A DNA stretch of 64,000 nt from Paraburkholderia sp. Lineage in GTDB: Bacteria > Pseudomonadota > Gammaproteobacteria > Burkholderiales > Burkholderiaceae. The stretch is taken from assembly GCF_024281035.1 (NCBI RefSeq), contig NZ_JAMXLH010000006.1, positions 27,195-91,194 on the forward strand, in the 5' to 3' direction. The position numbers and the translations under genes were made by a program. Every line of letters begins with the position of its first letter. Position 1 is the stretch's first letter. The notes beneath the pieces are model-generated. The model did no database searches. It saw nothing but the letters and a program-made list of their open reading frames with translations, and was not told where the DNA came from. Below, piece by piece: positions 35,087 through 44,250 of the stretch.

Positions 35087-36241
35087 GTGGTTGAAAAACA
35101 AAACCCGGATTGGGATCCAAGGTCCGACGCCGTGCTTGAGGACCAGATTGCTGCCTATGACGATATGCGGCACCGCTGTCCGGTCGCACACAGCACGTAT
35201 CTGAACTGGTCGTTTTTCAAGCATCGGGATGTGATGCGTGCCCTTCACGAGCACGAGACGTTCAGCAACGCCGCATCCAGCCACCCCTCAGTGCCTAATG
35301 GCATGGATCCGCCCGAGCACGATTTATACCGGCGAATAATCGAGCCGTATTTCAGCGCGGCGCGTATGCAGGCGTTTGAGCCGATATGCCAAAAGATTGC
35401 AATTGCGCTGGTGGAAAGTCTTCCGCAATCCGGCGAGGTGGAGTTCATGTCCGCAATTGCCGAAGACTTTGCATTACAGGTTCAGTCGGCTTTTATGGGT
35501 TGGCCCACTGATTTGCACGAGCCGCTTCGCCGCTGGACGCGCAAGAATCACGAGGCGACGTTGGCGCGGGATAGAGCGGCACTTGAGGATGTCGCCTATG
35601 AATTCGACGGCTATATCAAAGCACTGCTGGCAGACCGTCGTTCCGCCGGCATAAATGCGCCGGACGACATCACAACCAGCCTGTTGCGAGAACAAGTCGG
35701 CGATCGTCTTATCAACGACGATGAAATTGTCAGCATCCTGCGCAACTGGACGGTGGGGGAGCTAAGCACAATCTCTGCCAGCGTCGGCATTCTGGCGCAG
35801 TATTTGGCCGGGCGCCCCGCTCTGCAACAGGAATTGCGCGAAAATCCCTCGCTGCTGCCTGCTGCGATTGATGAGATTCTGCGCATTCATGCGCCGCTTA
35901 TCTCCAATCGCCGGATAACGACCCGCGCAGTGGAAATCAGCGGCCAACACCTGCCTGCTGGCGCACGCGTCACGCTGATGTGGGCTTCGGCCAACCGGGA
36001 CGAAGCGGTGTTCGGCGATCCCGATGAGTTCCGTCTGGATCGCGATCCGGCAAATAATCTCCTGTACGGGGCGGGCATTCATGTTTGCCCGGGTGCGCCG
36101 TTGGCCAGGCTGGAGCTACGGCTTATCACGGAAGAACTCCTCAAGCGCAGCCGGATCGAGCTGGTACCGGGCAATCCACCGGTAAATGCCGTTTATCCCG
36201 CCAGTGGATTTTCCACGCTTCCGCTAAGAATTCAGCGCTGA
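35087..36241 (+). CDS. Cytochrome P450
   Basis: A 384-residue soluble bacterial P450. The heme-ligand loop YGAGIHVCPGAP places the cysteine at residue 334. The K-helix ExxR is EILR, and the segment WASANRDEAVFGDPDEFRLDRD is typical. The I-helix reads NWTVGELSTISAS, without the standard AGxDT/AGxET acid-alcohol pair. The start is GTG at 35087, four bases after GAGG. No ferredoxin or reductase gene is adjacent, so redox partners must come from elsewhere. The MarR-GNAT gene follows 150 bases downstream. The substrate is unknown; small hydrophobic compounds are usual. Confidence 0.9.
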   Translation: MVEKQNPDWDPRSDAVLEDQIAAYDDMRHRCPVAHSTYLNWSFFKHRDVMRALHEHETFSNAASSHPSVPNGMDPPEHDLYRRIIEPYFSAARMQAFEPICQKIAIALVESLPQSGEVEFMSAIAEDFALQVQSAFMGWPTDLHEPLRRWTRKNHEATLARDRAALEDVAYEFDGYIKALLADRRSAGINAPDDITTSLLREQVGDRLINDDEIVSILRNWTVGELSTISASVGILAQYLAGRPALQQELRENPSLLPAAIDEILRIHAPLISNRRITTRAVEISGQHLPAGARVTLMWASANRDEAVFGDPDEFRLDRDPANNLLYGAGIHVCPGAPLARLELRLITEELLKRSRIELVPGNPPVNAVYPASGFSTLPLRIQR

Positions 36242-36338
36242 ACGGTGTTTGTGCGCGAATGGAGATTCAGACCGACTGTCCTGCACGCTCCGATTCTGTG
36301 CAGGTGGTCGGCGCGACAATAAACCGGCCCGCGGCCTG

Positions 36339-36376
36339 GTTGCGAATCGCAACTAATATTGATTGCGATTTGCAAC
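36339..36376. promoter_or_regulatory. Two MarR-type operators ahead of the MarR-GNAT gene
   Basis: GTTGCGAATCGCAAC (36339-36353) is a perfect 15-bp palindrome. ATTGCGATTTGCAAC (36362-36376) is, on the complement, a 13-of-15 match to it. Their centres are 23 bp apart and the second ends 15 bases before the start codon, suiting autorepression. Confidence 0.7.
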
Positions 36377-36391
36377 TTTTCTGGATTGCTC

Positions 36392-37405
36392 ATGGATCTC
36401 ATCGACCCTCCCGCCAAAACCCGCGAGGCGACCATCCTCGAGCTACGCACTTTCTCCCGCAAACTGGTTCGTGAACTAGGCTTCATGCGCGCAGCCCTGG
36501 CGGATAGTGATCTGGCGCCTTCGGCGGTTCACGCCGTCCTCGAAATCGGGGTGTCGCCGGGCATCAGCGCGAAGGACCTCGGCAACATCCTGCAGCTGGA
36601 CAAATCGAACACGAGCCGACACGTTTCGCGGCTCGAAGCAGCCGGAATCGTGGAGCGCCGCGTCTCGAGCGACGACGCGCGCGTGATCGAGCTGTACCTG
36701 ACCGCCGAAGGGAAAAAACGCCGCAAAAAGATCGATGAGTTCGCGACAGAACAGGTGGCGAATGCCCTGCGTCGCATGGTTCCCTCCGACCAGCGAGCCT
36801 TGCTGAATTCTCTCGGGCTGTATGCCGATGCACCGGTGCAAGATAACGTTGCAAACGCGACGACCGCGGAACCCGAGGCTACGCCGATTTTCAAGGGCTA
36901 CCAGCCCGGTTGCGTGGGCGATATTGCAAGCCTTCACGCGCGCTTTTTTTCGCAGCGCCTGGGGTTCGGCGCTTTTTTCGAAAAGAAGGTTGCGATGGAA
37001 CTCGCGGAGTTTGCGGGCGCATTGCCAGCTGAAGATAAGGCGCTTTGGCTCTACGTCGAAAATGGCCGCACGCTCGCTTCTCTTGCAATCGACGGAGACG
37101 CCCCCGCACAAGTCGCACATTTGCGATGGTTCATCGTGGACGATTCCTTACGCGGTTCCGGTATTGGGCGGCAACTCATGACGCACGCAATGCGCTTCGT
37201 CGATGAGCAGCAGTTCCGCGAGACGCACCTTTGGACATTCAAGGAACTGGATTCGGCTCGCCGCTTGTACGAAGCGTTTGGCTTTACGCTAACCAGCGAA
37301 TCCGAGGGAGAGCAATGGGGAGCGAAAGTCAGCGAGCAACGTTTCTGTCGACTACAGCCAGGTCGCCAGGCTTCAACTGGTTCGCTCGTTCTACCGCACG
37401 CATGA
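36392..37405 (+). CDS. MarR regulator fused to a GNAT acetyltransferase
   Basis: A 337-residue two-domain protein. Residues 1-150 are a MarR winged helix (HAVLEIGVSPGISAKDLGNIL, LDKSNTSRHVSRLEAAGIVERRVSSDDARVIELYLTAEG). Residues 165-325 are a GNAT domain, with the acetyl-CoA loop VDDSLRGSGIGRQLM and the later THLWTFKELDSARRLYEAFGF. Such fusions are common in proteobacteria. The GNAT half may modify the inducing compound or a protein, but the substrate is not known. Two MarR-type palindromes just upstream imply autoregulation. The nearby P450 or the divergent transporter further on may be targets. Confidence 0.9.
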   Translation: MDLIDPPAKTREATILELRTFSRKLVRELGFMRAALADSDLAPSAVHAVLEIGVSPGISAKDLGNILQLDKSNTSRHVSRLEAAGIVERRVSSDDARVIELYLTAEGKKRRKKIDEFATEQVANALRRMVPSDQRALLNSLGLYADAPVQDNVANATTAEPEATPIFKGYQPGCVGDIASLHARFFSQRLGFGAFFEKKVAMELAEFAGALPAEDKALWLYVENGRTLASLAIDGDAPAQVAHLRWFIVDDSLRGSGIGRQLMTHAMRFVDEQQFRETHLWTFKELDSARRLYEAFGFTLTSESEGEQWGAKVSEQRFCRLQPGRQASTGSLVLPHA

Positions 37406-37475
37406 AACGCTTACCCAGGTCTGGATGGCATCGTTATAAGTGCGCCCATCCTTCACGATCAGTTATCGTCAGCAA

Positions 37476-38378
37476 CTATTGCCCGGGCTTCCCGCCTTGA
37501 TCGGAAAGTGCCGTCGCGCTTTTGCTTTGCGTGCGGCTCACCAGCGCCATGGCAATACCCCCCAGAATCGCAGCGGACGCGACCACAAGGCGCAAAGTAA
37601 TTACCTCGGACAATAACGGCACGGCGGCAAAAGCGGCTATCGGCGGCACTGACAACTGCACCGTCGCGGCACGCATCGCGGACAGCCCTTTCAGCGCCGC
37701 ATACCACAGCACGTAGCCGATGCCCGATGTCACCGCACCTGATGTGATCGCCAGCGCGATGCCAGCGGGGGCAGCGTGAAAGCGGTTATGAAACAAAAGA
37801 CTCAAAACGAGCGCCATGGGAGCCGCGCGCAGGAAATTACCCGCCGTGGCCGCAAGTGGATTCGCGACGCCGCGGCCGCGCAGCGAATACACGCCCCAGG
37901 ACACGCCCGCCACGCTCATCAGCAAGGCACCTAAAGGCGTTGGCGCAGTAATGCCAGGCGACACCAGATAGATGAGCCCCGCAAGTGCCAGCGCGAGCCC
38001 AAGCCACGCGCGCGGCGCGAACTGTTCGCCTGCGTGCAGGCCGGCGCCGAACATCGTCAACTGGACTGCGCCGAACAGAATCAATGCGCCTGTGCTCGCG
38101 CTCACTGTTAGATACGCGAACGAGAAGAACGCGACATACAAAAAGAGCATCGTTGCCGCGATCCAGTCCGCACTCGCTCGCGGCGCTCTGGCCGTACCCG
38201 AGCGCGTGAGAACCATGAGCATTACCGCACCCGAGACCAGCCGGATACTGGAAAAGCTCGCCGCATCGATGCTGGCGTGCTGCAAGGCCAGACGGCACAG
38301 CAGCGAGTTGGAAGCGAAAGCGACCATCGTGGCACTCGTGAGCAGCACGGTGCGCGCAGCGGGCTGACTTTGGTCCAT
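37476..38378 (-). CDS. EamA (DMT) family transporter
   Basis: A 300-residue protein with ten hydrophobic segments in two EamA repeats: repeat one FASNSLLCRLAL to TMFGAGLHAGEQF, repeat two GALLMSVAGVSWGVYSLRGRG to PLLSEVITLRLVVASAAILGGIAMAL. EamA proteins export amino acids, metabolites or drugs. I start at the ATG at 38378; a GTG four codons upstream is possible. It is convergent with the MarR-GNAT gene (70 bases between stops). Confidence 0.85.
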   Translation of the reverse strand: MDQSQPAARTVLLTSATMVAFASNSLLCRLALQHASIDAASFSSIRLVSGAVMLMVLTRSGTARAPRASADWIAATMLFLYVAFFSFAYLTVSASTGALILFGAVQLTMFGAGLHAGEQFAPRAWLGLALALAGLIYLVSPGITAPTPLGALLMSVAGVSWGVYSLRGRGVANPLAATAGNFLRAAPMALVLSLLFHNRFHAAPAGIALAITSGAVTSGIGYVLWYAALKGLSAMRAATVQLSVPPIAAFAAVPLLSEVITLRLVVASAAILGGIAMALVSRTQSKSATALSDQGGKPGQ

Positions 38379-38405
38379 ATCCGCACCCACGGGTTCGACG
38401 AAGCA

Positions 38406-38627
38406 TCAGGTATGGCTGGCCACGAGCAGTGCCGCCCAGACAAGCATGGCGACGCCGCGCAGCACCAGCGCGTAGCGCACCGCGTGCAGGAAGATGCGTC
38501 GATTACACGTGGCTCCGAGCAAGCTCGACTCAGCCTTCGCGTGCGAAAGCGCGTGCAGTGTGGTCGTTAGCGCCGGGGCGCTGATCAGGCGTGAGCCACG
38601 CTGGAAATGATGGCGTGAAGTGGACAA
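38406..38627 (-). CDS. Possible small single-pass membrane protein
   Basis: A 73-codon frame upstream of the EamA gene with a TTG start. The C-terminal 30 residues (HAVRYALVLRGVAMLVWAAL and on to the end) form a membrane segment and show strong G/C preference at third positions, as real genes here do. The N-terminal half is not gene-like and there is no ribosome site. It may be a remnant or a shorter gene with an uncommon start. Confidence 0.25.
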   Translation of the reverse strand: MSTSRHHFQRGSRLISAPALTTTLHALSHAKAESSLLGATCNRRIFLHAVRYALVLRGVAMLVWAALLVASHT

Positions 38628-39088
38628 TGCGCGCAGCCGTATGGATCACAAGCAGGCGCTGTAATCCTGCAATGTGAAAACGGCGTGTCGCCTTTAATTC
38701 TAGAAAACCGCAAAGGGTATGCAAGGCCATTCCGCGCACTCGACAGCCCCACTTGATTCCGGGGCGATCGGCGCGCTCTTCACCACAAGCCAGGATTGTT
38801 CAGACCGAACGACGCGTGGCAAATCTGAGCAACCGCCGACGGGTACGTGGCTGTCTATCCGATATGGACACACGTATCCGATCTCCGAGTATGTGCGTAT
38901 GTGCGCTACGTACTACGGCCTTTGGCTCATAGCCGCGGACTGCCAGGCCGCAGGTCTGAAAAGTGCGATTTTTTCAGTTGCAGCGTGGGCACGCGGCGCC
39001 TGAACCTGCATCCGCAGGCGGATGTTGGCGTCGACTCCGACATAAGCCCCTTGGTAAAACCGTTGTGTTCACAATTTATCCGCATGTC
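38628..39088. other. 461-base region, no gene seen
   Basis: It lies downstream of mgtC (minus). A run of six T near 38968 has no stable hairpin before it. No frame carries a ribosome site. Confidence 0.35.
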
Positions 39089-39775
39089 TCACTGCGTTCC
39101 GTTATCGTGTCGGCAGACACGCACGCCATCCATTTTCTCGAGCCGCGCGCAGATGGCCAGGAACTCACTTTCGCTCACGCGCGACAATGCGATTTGCACG
39201 TCGTCGAGCTCCGGATCGTCTTCGGATTGCTGGACGATGAACTGCTTGACCCGGACGCTCCCCGAACCGAGCGTGTGATGTACGGTGTCCAAAGATACGC
39301 TCCCGCGTTCGACCAGCAACTGTACGTTGCGCTGTAGCCGGACGGAGATGAAGCGGCGTTCGAGCGGCTTGAGGCCCGCGAGAATTGCCAGGATGATGAC
39401 GGTTGCACCGATGGCGGCCGTGTACATTCCGCCACCGACGGCAAGGCCGACGCCAGCGACGGACCACAGGCTGGCTGCAGTGGTCAATCCCCGCACGACT
39501 TCGCCCCGAAGCAGGATCGACCCTGCCCCGAGGAAGCCAATTCCCGATACGACCTGGGCCGCAACGCGTGATGGATCGAGCGCGACGTTCTTCTCGCCCA
39601 GCACATCGGTAAAGCCGTATGCCGACACCAGCATCATCAGGCAGGCCCCGACGCTCACCAGCATGTGCGTGCGCAAACCCGCAGCCCAGTTCAGTCTTTC
39701 ACGCTCAAAACCGACGACGCTACCCAGCACTGCGGCCATGAGCAGGCGCTCCAGAATTTCAAAGTTTCCTATCAT
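39089..39775 (-). CDS. MgtC/SapB family membrane protein
   Basis: A 228-residue protein. Its first 140 residues contain four or five hydrophobic helices with the MgtC signature: LGSVVGFERE, AAGLRTHMLVSVGACLMML, DPSRVAAQVVSGIGFLGAGSIL and VRGLTTAASLWSVAGVGLAVG. The C-terminal ACT-like domain (VQLLVERGSVSLDTV, DVQIALSRVSESEFLAICARLE) is present, so this is a full-length MgtC. In Salmonella, MgtC inhibits the F-type ATPase and supports growth at low magnesium. I see no identifiable magnesium leader in the short upstream region. Confidence 0.88.
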   Translation of the reverse strand: MIGNFEILERLLMAAVLGSVVGFERERLNWAAGLRTHMLVSVGACLMMLVSAYGFTDVLGEKNVALDPSRVAAQVVSGIGFLGAGSILLRGEVVRGLTTAASLWSVAGVGLAVGGGMYTAAIGATVIILAILAGLKPLERRFISVRLQRNVQLLVERGSVSLDTVHHTLGSGSVRVKQFIVQQSEDDPELDDVQIALSRVSESEFLAICARLEKMDGVRVCRHDNGTQ

Positions 39776-39867
39776 GGTCTCGGCCCCATCTTCCTGGTCG
39801 AATTAGTCAGTCAATTCGGATAGCTGCGATCCTGGAACAAGGCACCGGATGCGGACGATCACAGCGT

Positions 39868-40242
39868 CTAGATTGTGGCGTCTTTATGACCAAAAATGAG
39901 ATTCACGATTTCGCGCGTCGGCACGCTCGTGAGAAGCGTGGCCACCTTGCCGGGCCGAAACCATCGACATACGAGGATTTCGTTGCCCGGTTGGGGTCGG
40001 GCGTCCCGTGGCACGACCGCATAGAAGACGTGATGCCGCTTGTTCAACCCGCCAAACTGGAACAGATATCCGAGTTCGCACTCCGAAAGGGTCGTTTCCT
40101 CGCTCAGCTCGCGTTTCGCGGCATCGATCGGCGATTCGTTACGCCGAATCGTTCCACCGGGCAACGCCCACCGCGATCGTCCCCGTTCGACAAGAAGGAT
40201 TCGGCCTTGCCGCCAGCACACAACGGTCGCTCTTTCTTTCAT
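39868..40242 (-). CDS. NUDIX hydrolase
   Basis: A 124-residue NUDIX protein. The box reads GGTIRRNESPIDAAKRELSEETTL, which matches Gx5Ex7REUxEExGU except that the last glycine is threonine. MutT-like members clean up oxidised nucleotides or other nucleoside diphosphate derivatives; the substrate here is not evident. The frame is open to 40419. I use the ATG at 40242 (MKERATVV), which gives the usual length, although no good ribosome site precedes it, so a start further upstream is possible. It lies 92 bases ahead of mgtC on the same strand. Confidence 0.78.
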   Translation of the reverse strand: MKERATVVCWRQGRILLVERGRSRWALPGGTIRRNESPIDAAKRELSEETTLSECELGYLFQFGGLNKRHHVFYAVVPRDARPQPGNEILVCRWFRPGKVATLLTSVPTREIVNLIFGHKDATI

Positions 40243-41263
40243 ATTCGCGAGTTCGGACACGATGCTCCAGTCTTCAGAGTGAATCGAAACATTGGACAGT
40301 TTGAAAGCCTGTGGTAACAAGACAGGTGAGTGACGAATAAGAAGCAACGTTCGGGCCCGGCGCACGACTTTCTCGTAACAATTTCCCGGGCACGGCATTT
40401 GACGGGGAGAAAAAAACATCAGGGCCCAGGTGCTCTCGCTCCCGACTCATACGTAACCAACCCTCCTCCAGATGGCGTCACCGAGATTGCTTGCGCGGGC
40501 TACGATCCGCTGGCCTGCTTGTCTTTCACTTCGTCTGGTGGCCGTGACACGTGCGAAACGAACGGCGTACAGCTTTCGTTCGCATGCGATCTATGTTTTG
40601 GGCATACCGGTCGTCGCGTGAAAGCGGTACAGCATGCAGATCAAAACTGATCTGAAGTCGTTCTCACAAGACGTTGACAAGTTGACATTTGATGCGTGCC
40701 CGCAATTGTCGCCCGCGCAACACTTCATGCCCTTTGGATTGACGTATTCACTCATGATTGACCAATGTCGATCCACGCGTTGGAGCGTGTCACGAAAGAG
40801 TCACTGTCCTGTATTTTCAATTTGTTGTTCGAATATTCAAAGTAGTCAGACAATGGCAATGACGGCCCCCGTGCCGCACCGTAAGGAAATGTAACCACCT
40901 CAGAATTCAGTGGCGTTAGTTAACATTTGCTGGTTAGAATGAAAATTCTAATATCTGCTTTATGTAGTTGCATAAATCACAACTTTAGTAATTGAAGACG
41001 CTCCGCCAGCGTCGCGGCAGATGATTCGACTGCCGCGCTTTAGTCTGCAGTCGCGATTCTGAAATCAGTGTCGCGCAAGATTTCACGTGTCGCAGATCAG
41101 GTGAGGAAGTTCCGATTCCGGTCGATTCGTCTCTCATCTAATTGGTCATACTAATAATAAACTTGAAAGTAAATTCCGTACCAAGAGCAATCTGAAAACC
41201 ATAGGCGTGCGCGATCCATCAGGTCGGGTGGTCGCCACCAATATTCCCGGAGAGGAAATCAAC
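40243..41263. other. 1-kb intergenic region before the phasin gene
   Basis: No gene is supported. The right half (40640-41200) is clearly richer in A and T than the genome around it. It holds TTGACA-like elements near 40662-40690 and a perfect inverted repeat at 40934-40951. It probably contains long-range promoter or operator DNA for the phasin and PHB genes. Confidence 0.45.
40934..40951. promoter_or_regulatory. Inverted repeat in the phasin upstream region
   Basis: Arms TTAGAAT and ATTCTAA are separated by GAAA. It lies about 310 bases upstream of the phasin start in AT-rich DNA. It could be an operator; no known consensus is matched. Confidence 0.35.
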
Positions 41264-41809
41264 GTGTTTTCGTCTAAAGACCTGATGCAATTCTATGGAG
41301 CGAATATTTCGCTCTTCATTTCACTGGCTTGCGAGGCATCTGATGGGGTGCAGAAGCTCGCGGAACTGAATCTGCAGGCCGCACACTCCGTGTTGGCGGA
41401 TAGCGTTGCACGTCTGCGGGAAATGCAGTCCGACGCCGCAACCGTCGATTGGCCGGGTTCGCCGTTGCGCCTCGCCCAGTTCGCTGTTGGGAAATCACTC
41501 TCATATCAGTTGCATGCCTATGACATCGCGATCGCGACCGAAACCGCCTCTGCGAAGATCATCGACGCGCACTACGACCAGTTCGCCCGCGACTTGCTAG
41601 CCCGTGTCGAAAGCTGGGCAACGCAAACGCCAACGGGTTCGGAAACCACTTTCATTGCCGTGAAATCGGCGTTTTCGACGGCGAGCGACGCGGCGGAAAC
41701 GATGCGCAAATCGGTTCGGAGTGTCGTGGAAGGCATGCAGGCCAATGTTTCCGCGATGATCGCGGGAGCCAGCAGGACAGTTACGTCGCACTCGGACACG
41801 CACGCCTGA
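41264..41809 (+). CDS. phaP: Phasin family PHB-granule protein
   Basis: A 181-residue phasin (Phasin_2). It is almost wholly amphipathic helix, with MQFYGANISLFISLACEASDGVQKLAELNLQAAHSVLADS at the start, the region that coats polyhydroxybutyrate granules. The GTG at 41264 is the start, since GAGAGG lies 8 bases upstream and the sequence then begins FSSKDLMQFYG as phasins do. Phasins control granule size and protect cells under stress. A phaB-type reductase follows 250 bases downstream on the same strand, supporting a PHB role. Confidence 0.85.
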   Translation: MFSSKDLMQFYGANISLFISLACEASDGVQKLAELNLQAAHSVLADSVARLREMQSDAATVDWPGSPLRLAQFAVGKSLSYQLHAYDIAIATETASAKIIDAHYDQFARDLLARVESWATQTPTGSETTFIAVKSAFSTASDAAETMRKSVRSVVEGMQANVSAMIAGASRTVTSHSDTHA

Positions 41810-42059
41810 AAGCAGTGGGCATCTGAAATTTTTAACGGTGCGCCTGCGCGGCGGCATGTCGTAGTTCGTCGGCGTACCGGGCTCTACTCGCGCAATACCA
41901 CAAGACTACAAAAACCCGCGCGGCTCAATCAAAGCTGTAGCCATTGCCTCCCAGAACGCGGCGGCCGGCGACACTTTGTGCTAACGCAATGACGGGTGAT
42001 ACGAGGTGGCCAATGGGTATTCATGAACCTCTCAGCGATTAAATTCACGGATGGAAACT

Positions 42060-42803
42060 ATGACGAAACGCACTGTTGTAGTGACGGGCGGTATGGGCGG
42101 TCTTGGAGAAGCGATCAGCACGAAACTGCACGATGCTGGCTATGCGGTTGTGGTGACGCACTCGCCGAACAACACCGGCGTAGCCGACTGGCTGGCGAGC
42201 ATGGAAAAATCCGGTCGAAATTTCCGCGCATACCCGGTTGATGTTTCCGATTACGACTCATGCCAGCGCTGTGTGGCCAGCATTCAGGCCGAAGTCGGTC
42301 CAGTCGACATTCTGGTGAACAACGCCGGGATCACAAAGGATATGACGCTCAGGAAGATGGACAAGGTCAACTGGGACGCGGTCATTCGCACCAATCTCGA
42401 TTCGGTGTTCAACATGACCAAGCCGCTATGTGAAGACATGGTCACACGCGGTTGGGGAAGAATCGTCAATATCTCGTCGGTCAACGGTTCGAAAGGGTCC
42501 ATCGGCCAGACCAATTACGCCGCGGCCAAGGCCGGCATGCACGGCTTCACGAAGTCGCTGGCGCTCGAGGTTGCGCGCAAAGGTGTGACCGTCAACACGA
42601 TCTCGCCGGGCTACCTGGCGACAAAAATGGTTACGGCAATTCCGCAGGAGATCCTCGATTCGAAGATCCTGCCGCATATTCCGATGGGCCGTCTCGGCAA
42701 GCCGGAAGAAGTGGCATCACTCGTCCTCTATCTGTGCTCGGACGACGCTGGCTTCGTGACCGGCTCCAATATCGCGATCAATGGCGGGCAGCACATGCAG
42801 TAA
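42060..42803 (+). CDS. phaB: Acetoacetyl-CoA reductase
   Basis: A 247-residue SDR enzyme that reduces acetoacetyl-CoA to (R)-3-hydroxybutyryl-CoA with NADPH, the second step of PHB synthesis. Motifs are VVVTGGMGGLGEAIS (nucleotide), NNAGITKDMTLRKM, the catalytic Ser in VNISSVNGSKG and Tyr-Lys in TNYAAAKAGMHGF. The close GITxDxTxxKM match is typical of PhaB rather than FabG. The ATG at 42060 (MTKRT) gives the standard length; GGATGG upstream can act as ribosome site. phaC and phaA are not in the window, so this is an accessory copy beside a phasin. Confidence 0.92.
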   Translation: MTKRTVVVTGGMGGLGEAISTKLHDAGYAVVVTHSPNNTGVADWLASMEKSGRNFRAYPVDVSDYDSCQRCVASIQAEVGPVDILVNNAGITKDMTLRKMDKVNWDAVIRTNLDSVFNMTKPLCEDMVTRGWGRIVNISSVNGSKGSIGQTNYAAAKAGMHGFTKSLALEVARKGVTVNTISPGYLATKMVTAIPQEILDSKILPHIPMGRLGKPEEVASLVLYLCSDDAGFVTGSNIAINGGQHMQ

Positions 42804-42895
42804 CACGATGCGCGCCGTCCGGTTCGTGCGGGGACGCGATGCTAACCCGCATGATCTATTCGCTTCCCCCTGTGGTTCCGTGAGAGGAATGAGTC

Positions 42896-43027
42896 ATGAG
42901 TGAGACCTGGTTGGGTTTGATCATTGGAGGGTCGGCCCTTGGTATCGGATTTTTCATGGTGATTGTTCACTATCGCCATGAGCGGATACGGGCAGGAATG
43001 CTACGAAATCTCAATCATCACGAGTAG
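42896..43027 (+). CDS. 43-residue single-pass membrane protein
   Basis: A short frame starting MSETWLGLIIGGSALGIGFF, followed by MVIVHYRHERIRAGMLRNLNHHE. One clear membrane helix is followed by a basic, His-ending cytoplasmic tail. GAGAGG sits 9 bases before the ATG at 42896. It lies 92 bases after phaB on the same strand, and the membrane pattern makes chance unlikely. Function is unknown. Confidence 0.6.
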   Translation: MSETWLGLIIGGSALGIGFFMVIVHYRHERIRAGMLRNLNHHE

Positions 43028-43107
43028 TGGCACCCAACGCGCGCGTGAATGCGGCCGCACTGGCGGTGCGGCCAATAGCGCGAACACAGCTGAGAAAGAG
43101 GTGGTGA

Positions 43108-43374
43108 ATGACACCCGATATTGCTGCACTATTAACGTCCACAGGGCACCACATCACGGTTCGGGCACTGAGCGGCGGCCTGCGCGTCGCCGCAGTCTGG
43201 CAGGTACTGATGCCGGTGGCGCGTGACGTCGAACGTGTCCGGATTGTGGCCAACGGAAAACTTGGCTTCGAGGACATGACGATATCGTTCGCCGAAACAT
43301 TCGCAGGGTCGCTGAATACGATTCTCGGGCAGCTCAAGAAGATGGCGTGGGTGACCACCGCGGAGCTTGATTAA
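43108..43374 (+). CDS. 88-residue protein of unknown function
   Basis: A short cytoplasmic protein (MTPDIAALLTSTGHHITVRA and onward, ending LGQLKKMAWVTTAELD). A GAGGTGG ribosome site stands just before the ATG at 43108. Alternating hydrophobic positions suggest a small alpha/beta fold. I recognise no family. It belongs to the run of small genes after phaB. Confidence 0.55.
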   Translation: MTPDIAALLTSTGHHITVRALSGGLRVAAVWQVLMPVARDVERVRIVANGKLGFEDMTISFAETFAGSLNTILGQLKKMAWVTTAELD

Positions 43375-43576
43375 CCGGGACACGCCTTTCGCCCGTACCG
43401 CGGCGGACGCTTTTCCGCTAACAGCACATGTGGAATTTCCACTTGTGCGCCAGCGAAATACCGCCGGACCAAATTTACGACGTTCGACATCATCGCGCAG
43501 ATCGCCGACAATCATCGGCAGGAAGTCGACATCCGTCATGCGATGGCGATCCACGTTCCCGAAGCTGGTAAATCCA

Positions 43577-44062
43577 ATGGCAATTCCGCGGCTCGTCGCA
43601 AACCTCTCCAGACAAACGTTGACGTTCATACGGGACGGAGAAACCGTGCGGACCTATCCAGTCTCGACAGCGAAAAACGGCGCTGGCGAACAAATGGGAA
43701 GCGGCTGCACGCCTCGCGGCCAGCATGTCATCAGGATAAAGATCGGCGCCTCCTGTCCAGTCGGCACCGTTTTTGTCGGCCGTAGAGCAACGGGTGAAAT
43801 CTACTCAACCGATCTCGCGCAACAGTTCCCGGAGCGCGACTGGATATTGACCCGCATTCTCTGGCTACGCGGCTGCGAACACGGCAAAAACCGGCTAGGC
43901 GAAGTAGATACGATGCGACGTTATATCTACATTCACGGTTGCCCTGACACTGAACCGATGGGCGTGCCCGCTTCTCACGGTTGCATAAGAATGCGCAACG
44001 CGGACATCGTGGAGCTGTTCGATCTGGTCGAGTCAGGAACACCCGTTTTCATCGAACAGTAA
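43577..44062 (+). CDS. L,D-transpeptidase (YkuD) family protein
   Basis: A 161-residue YkuD-domain protein. The catalytic signature is complete: His120 (YIYIHG), then ASHGCIRM with His134 and the nucleophile Cys136. L,D-transpeptidases cross-link peptidoglycan (3-3 links) or anchor proteins to it. Unlike most, it has no visible signal peptide when started at the ATG at 43577, and the open frame upstream is not signal-like either. It may act in the cytoplasm (L,D-carboxypeptidase-like) or be exported another way. The ribosome site is weak. The YkuD assignment is firm, the location is not. Confidence 0.82.
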   Translation: MAIPRLVANLSRQTLTFIRDGETVRTYPVSTAKNGAGEQMGSGCTPRGQHVIRIKIGASCPVGTVFVGRRATGEIYSTDLAQQFPERDWILTRILWLRGCEHGKNRLGEVDTMRRYIYIHGCPDTEPMGVPASHGCIRMRNADIVELFDLVESGTPVFIEQ

Positions 44063-44250
44063 GGTGCAATGTTGCCGCCGCATCGAGCAGCCGTCCGGAC
44101 AAACGATCACTCGACAGGCGGACCTGGATTGCTGACAATCTGCCCATAGCCACATCGATCACAGTCGTTCACAGACGCTCACATCAGCTTTCGCTTGAAA
44201 ATAGTCAGATATCGTCGCTGTACGGAAGAACTACTCCAAGGGAGACGGCA

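Noticed and set aside
38719..39003. 94-codon plus-strand frame
   Set aside because: No ribosome site and no protein-like pattern.
42875..42935. TTGATCATT as half of an Anr/FNR site near the PHB genes
   Set aside because: The second half site (ATCAA at the right spacing) is missing and the sequence lies inside a small ORF.
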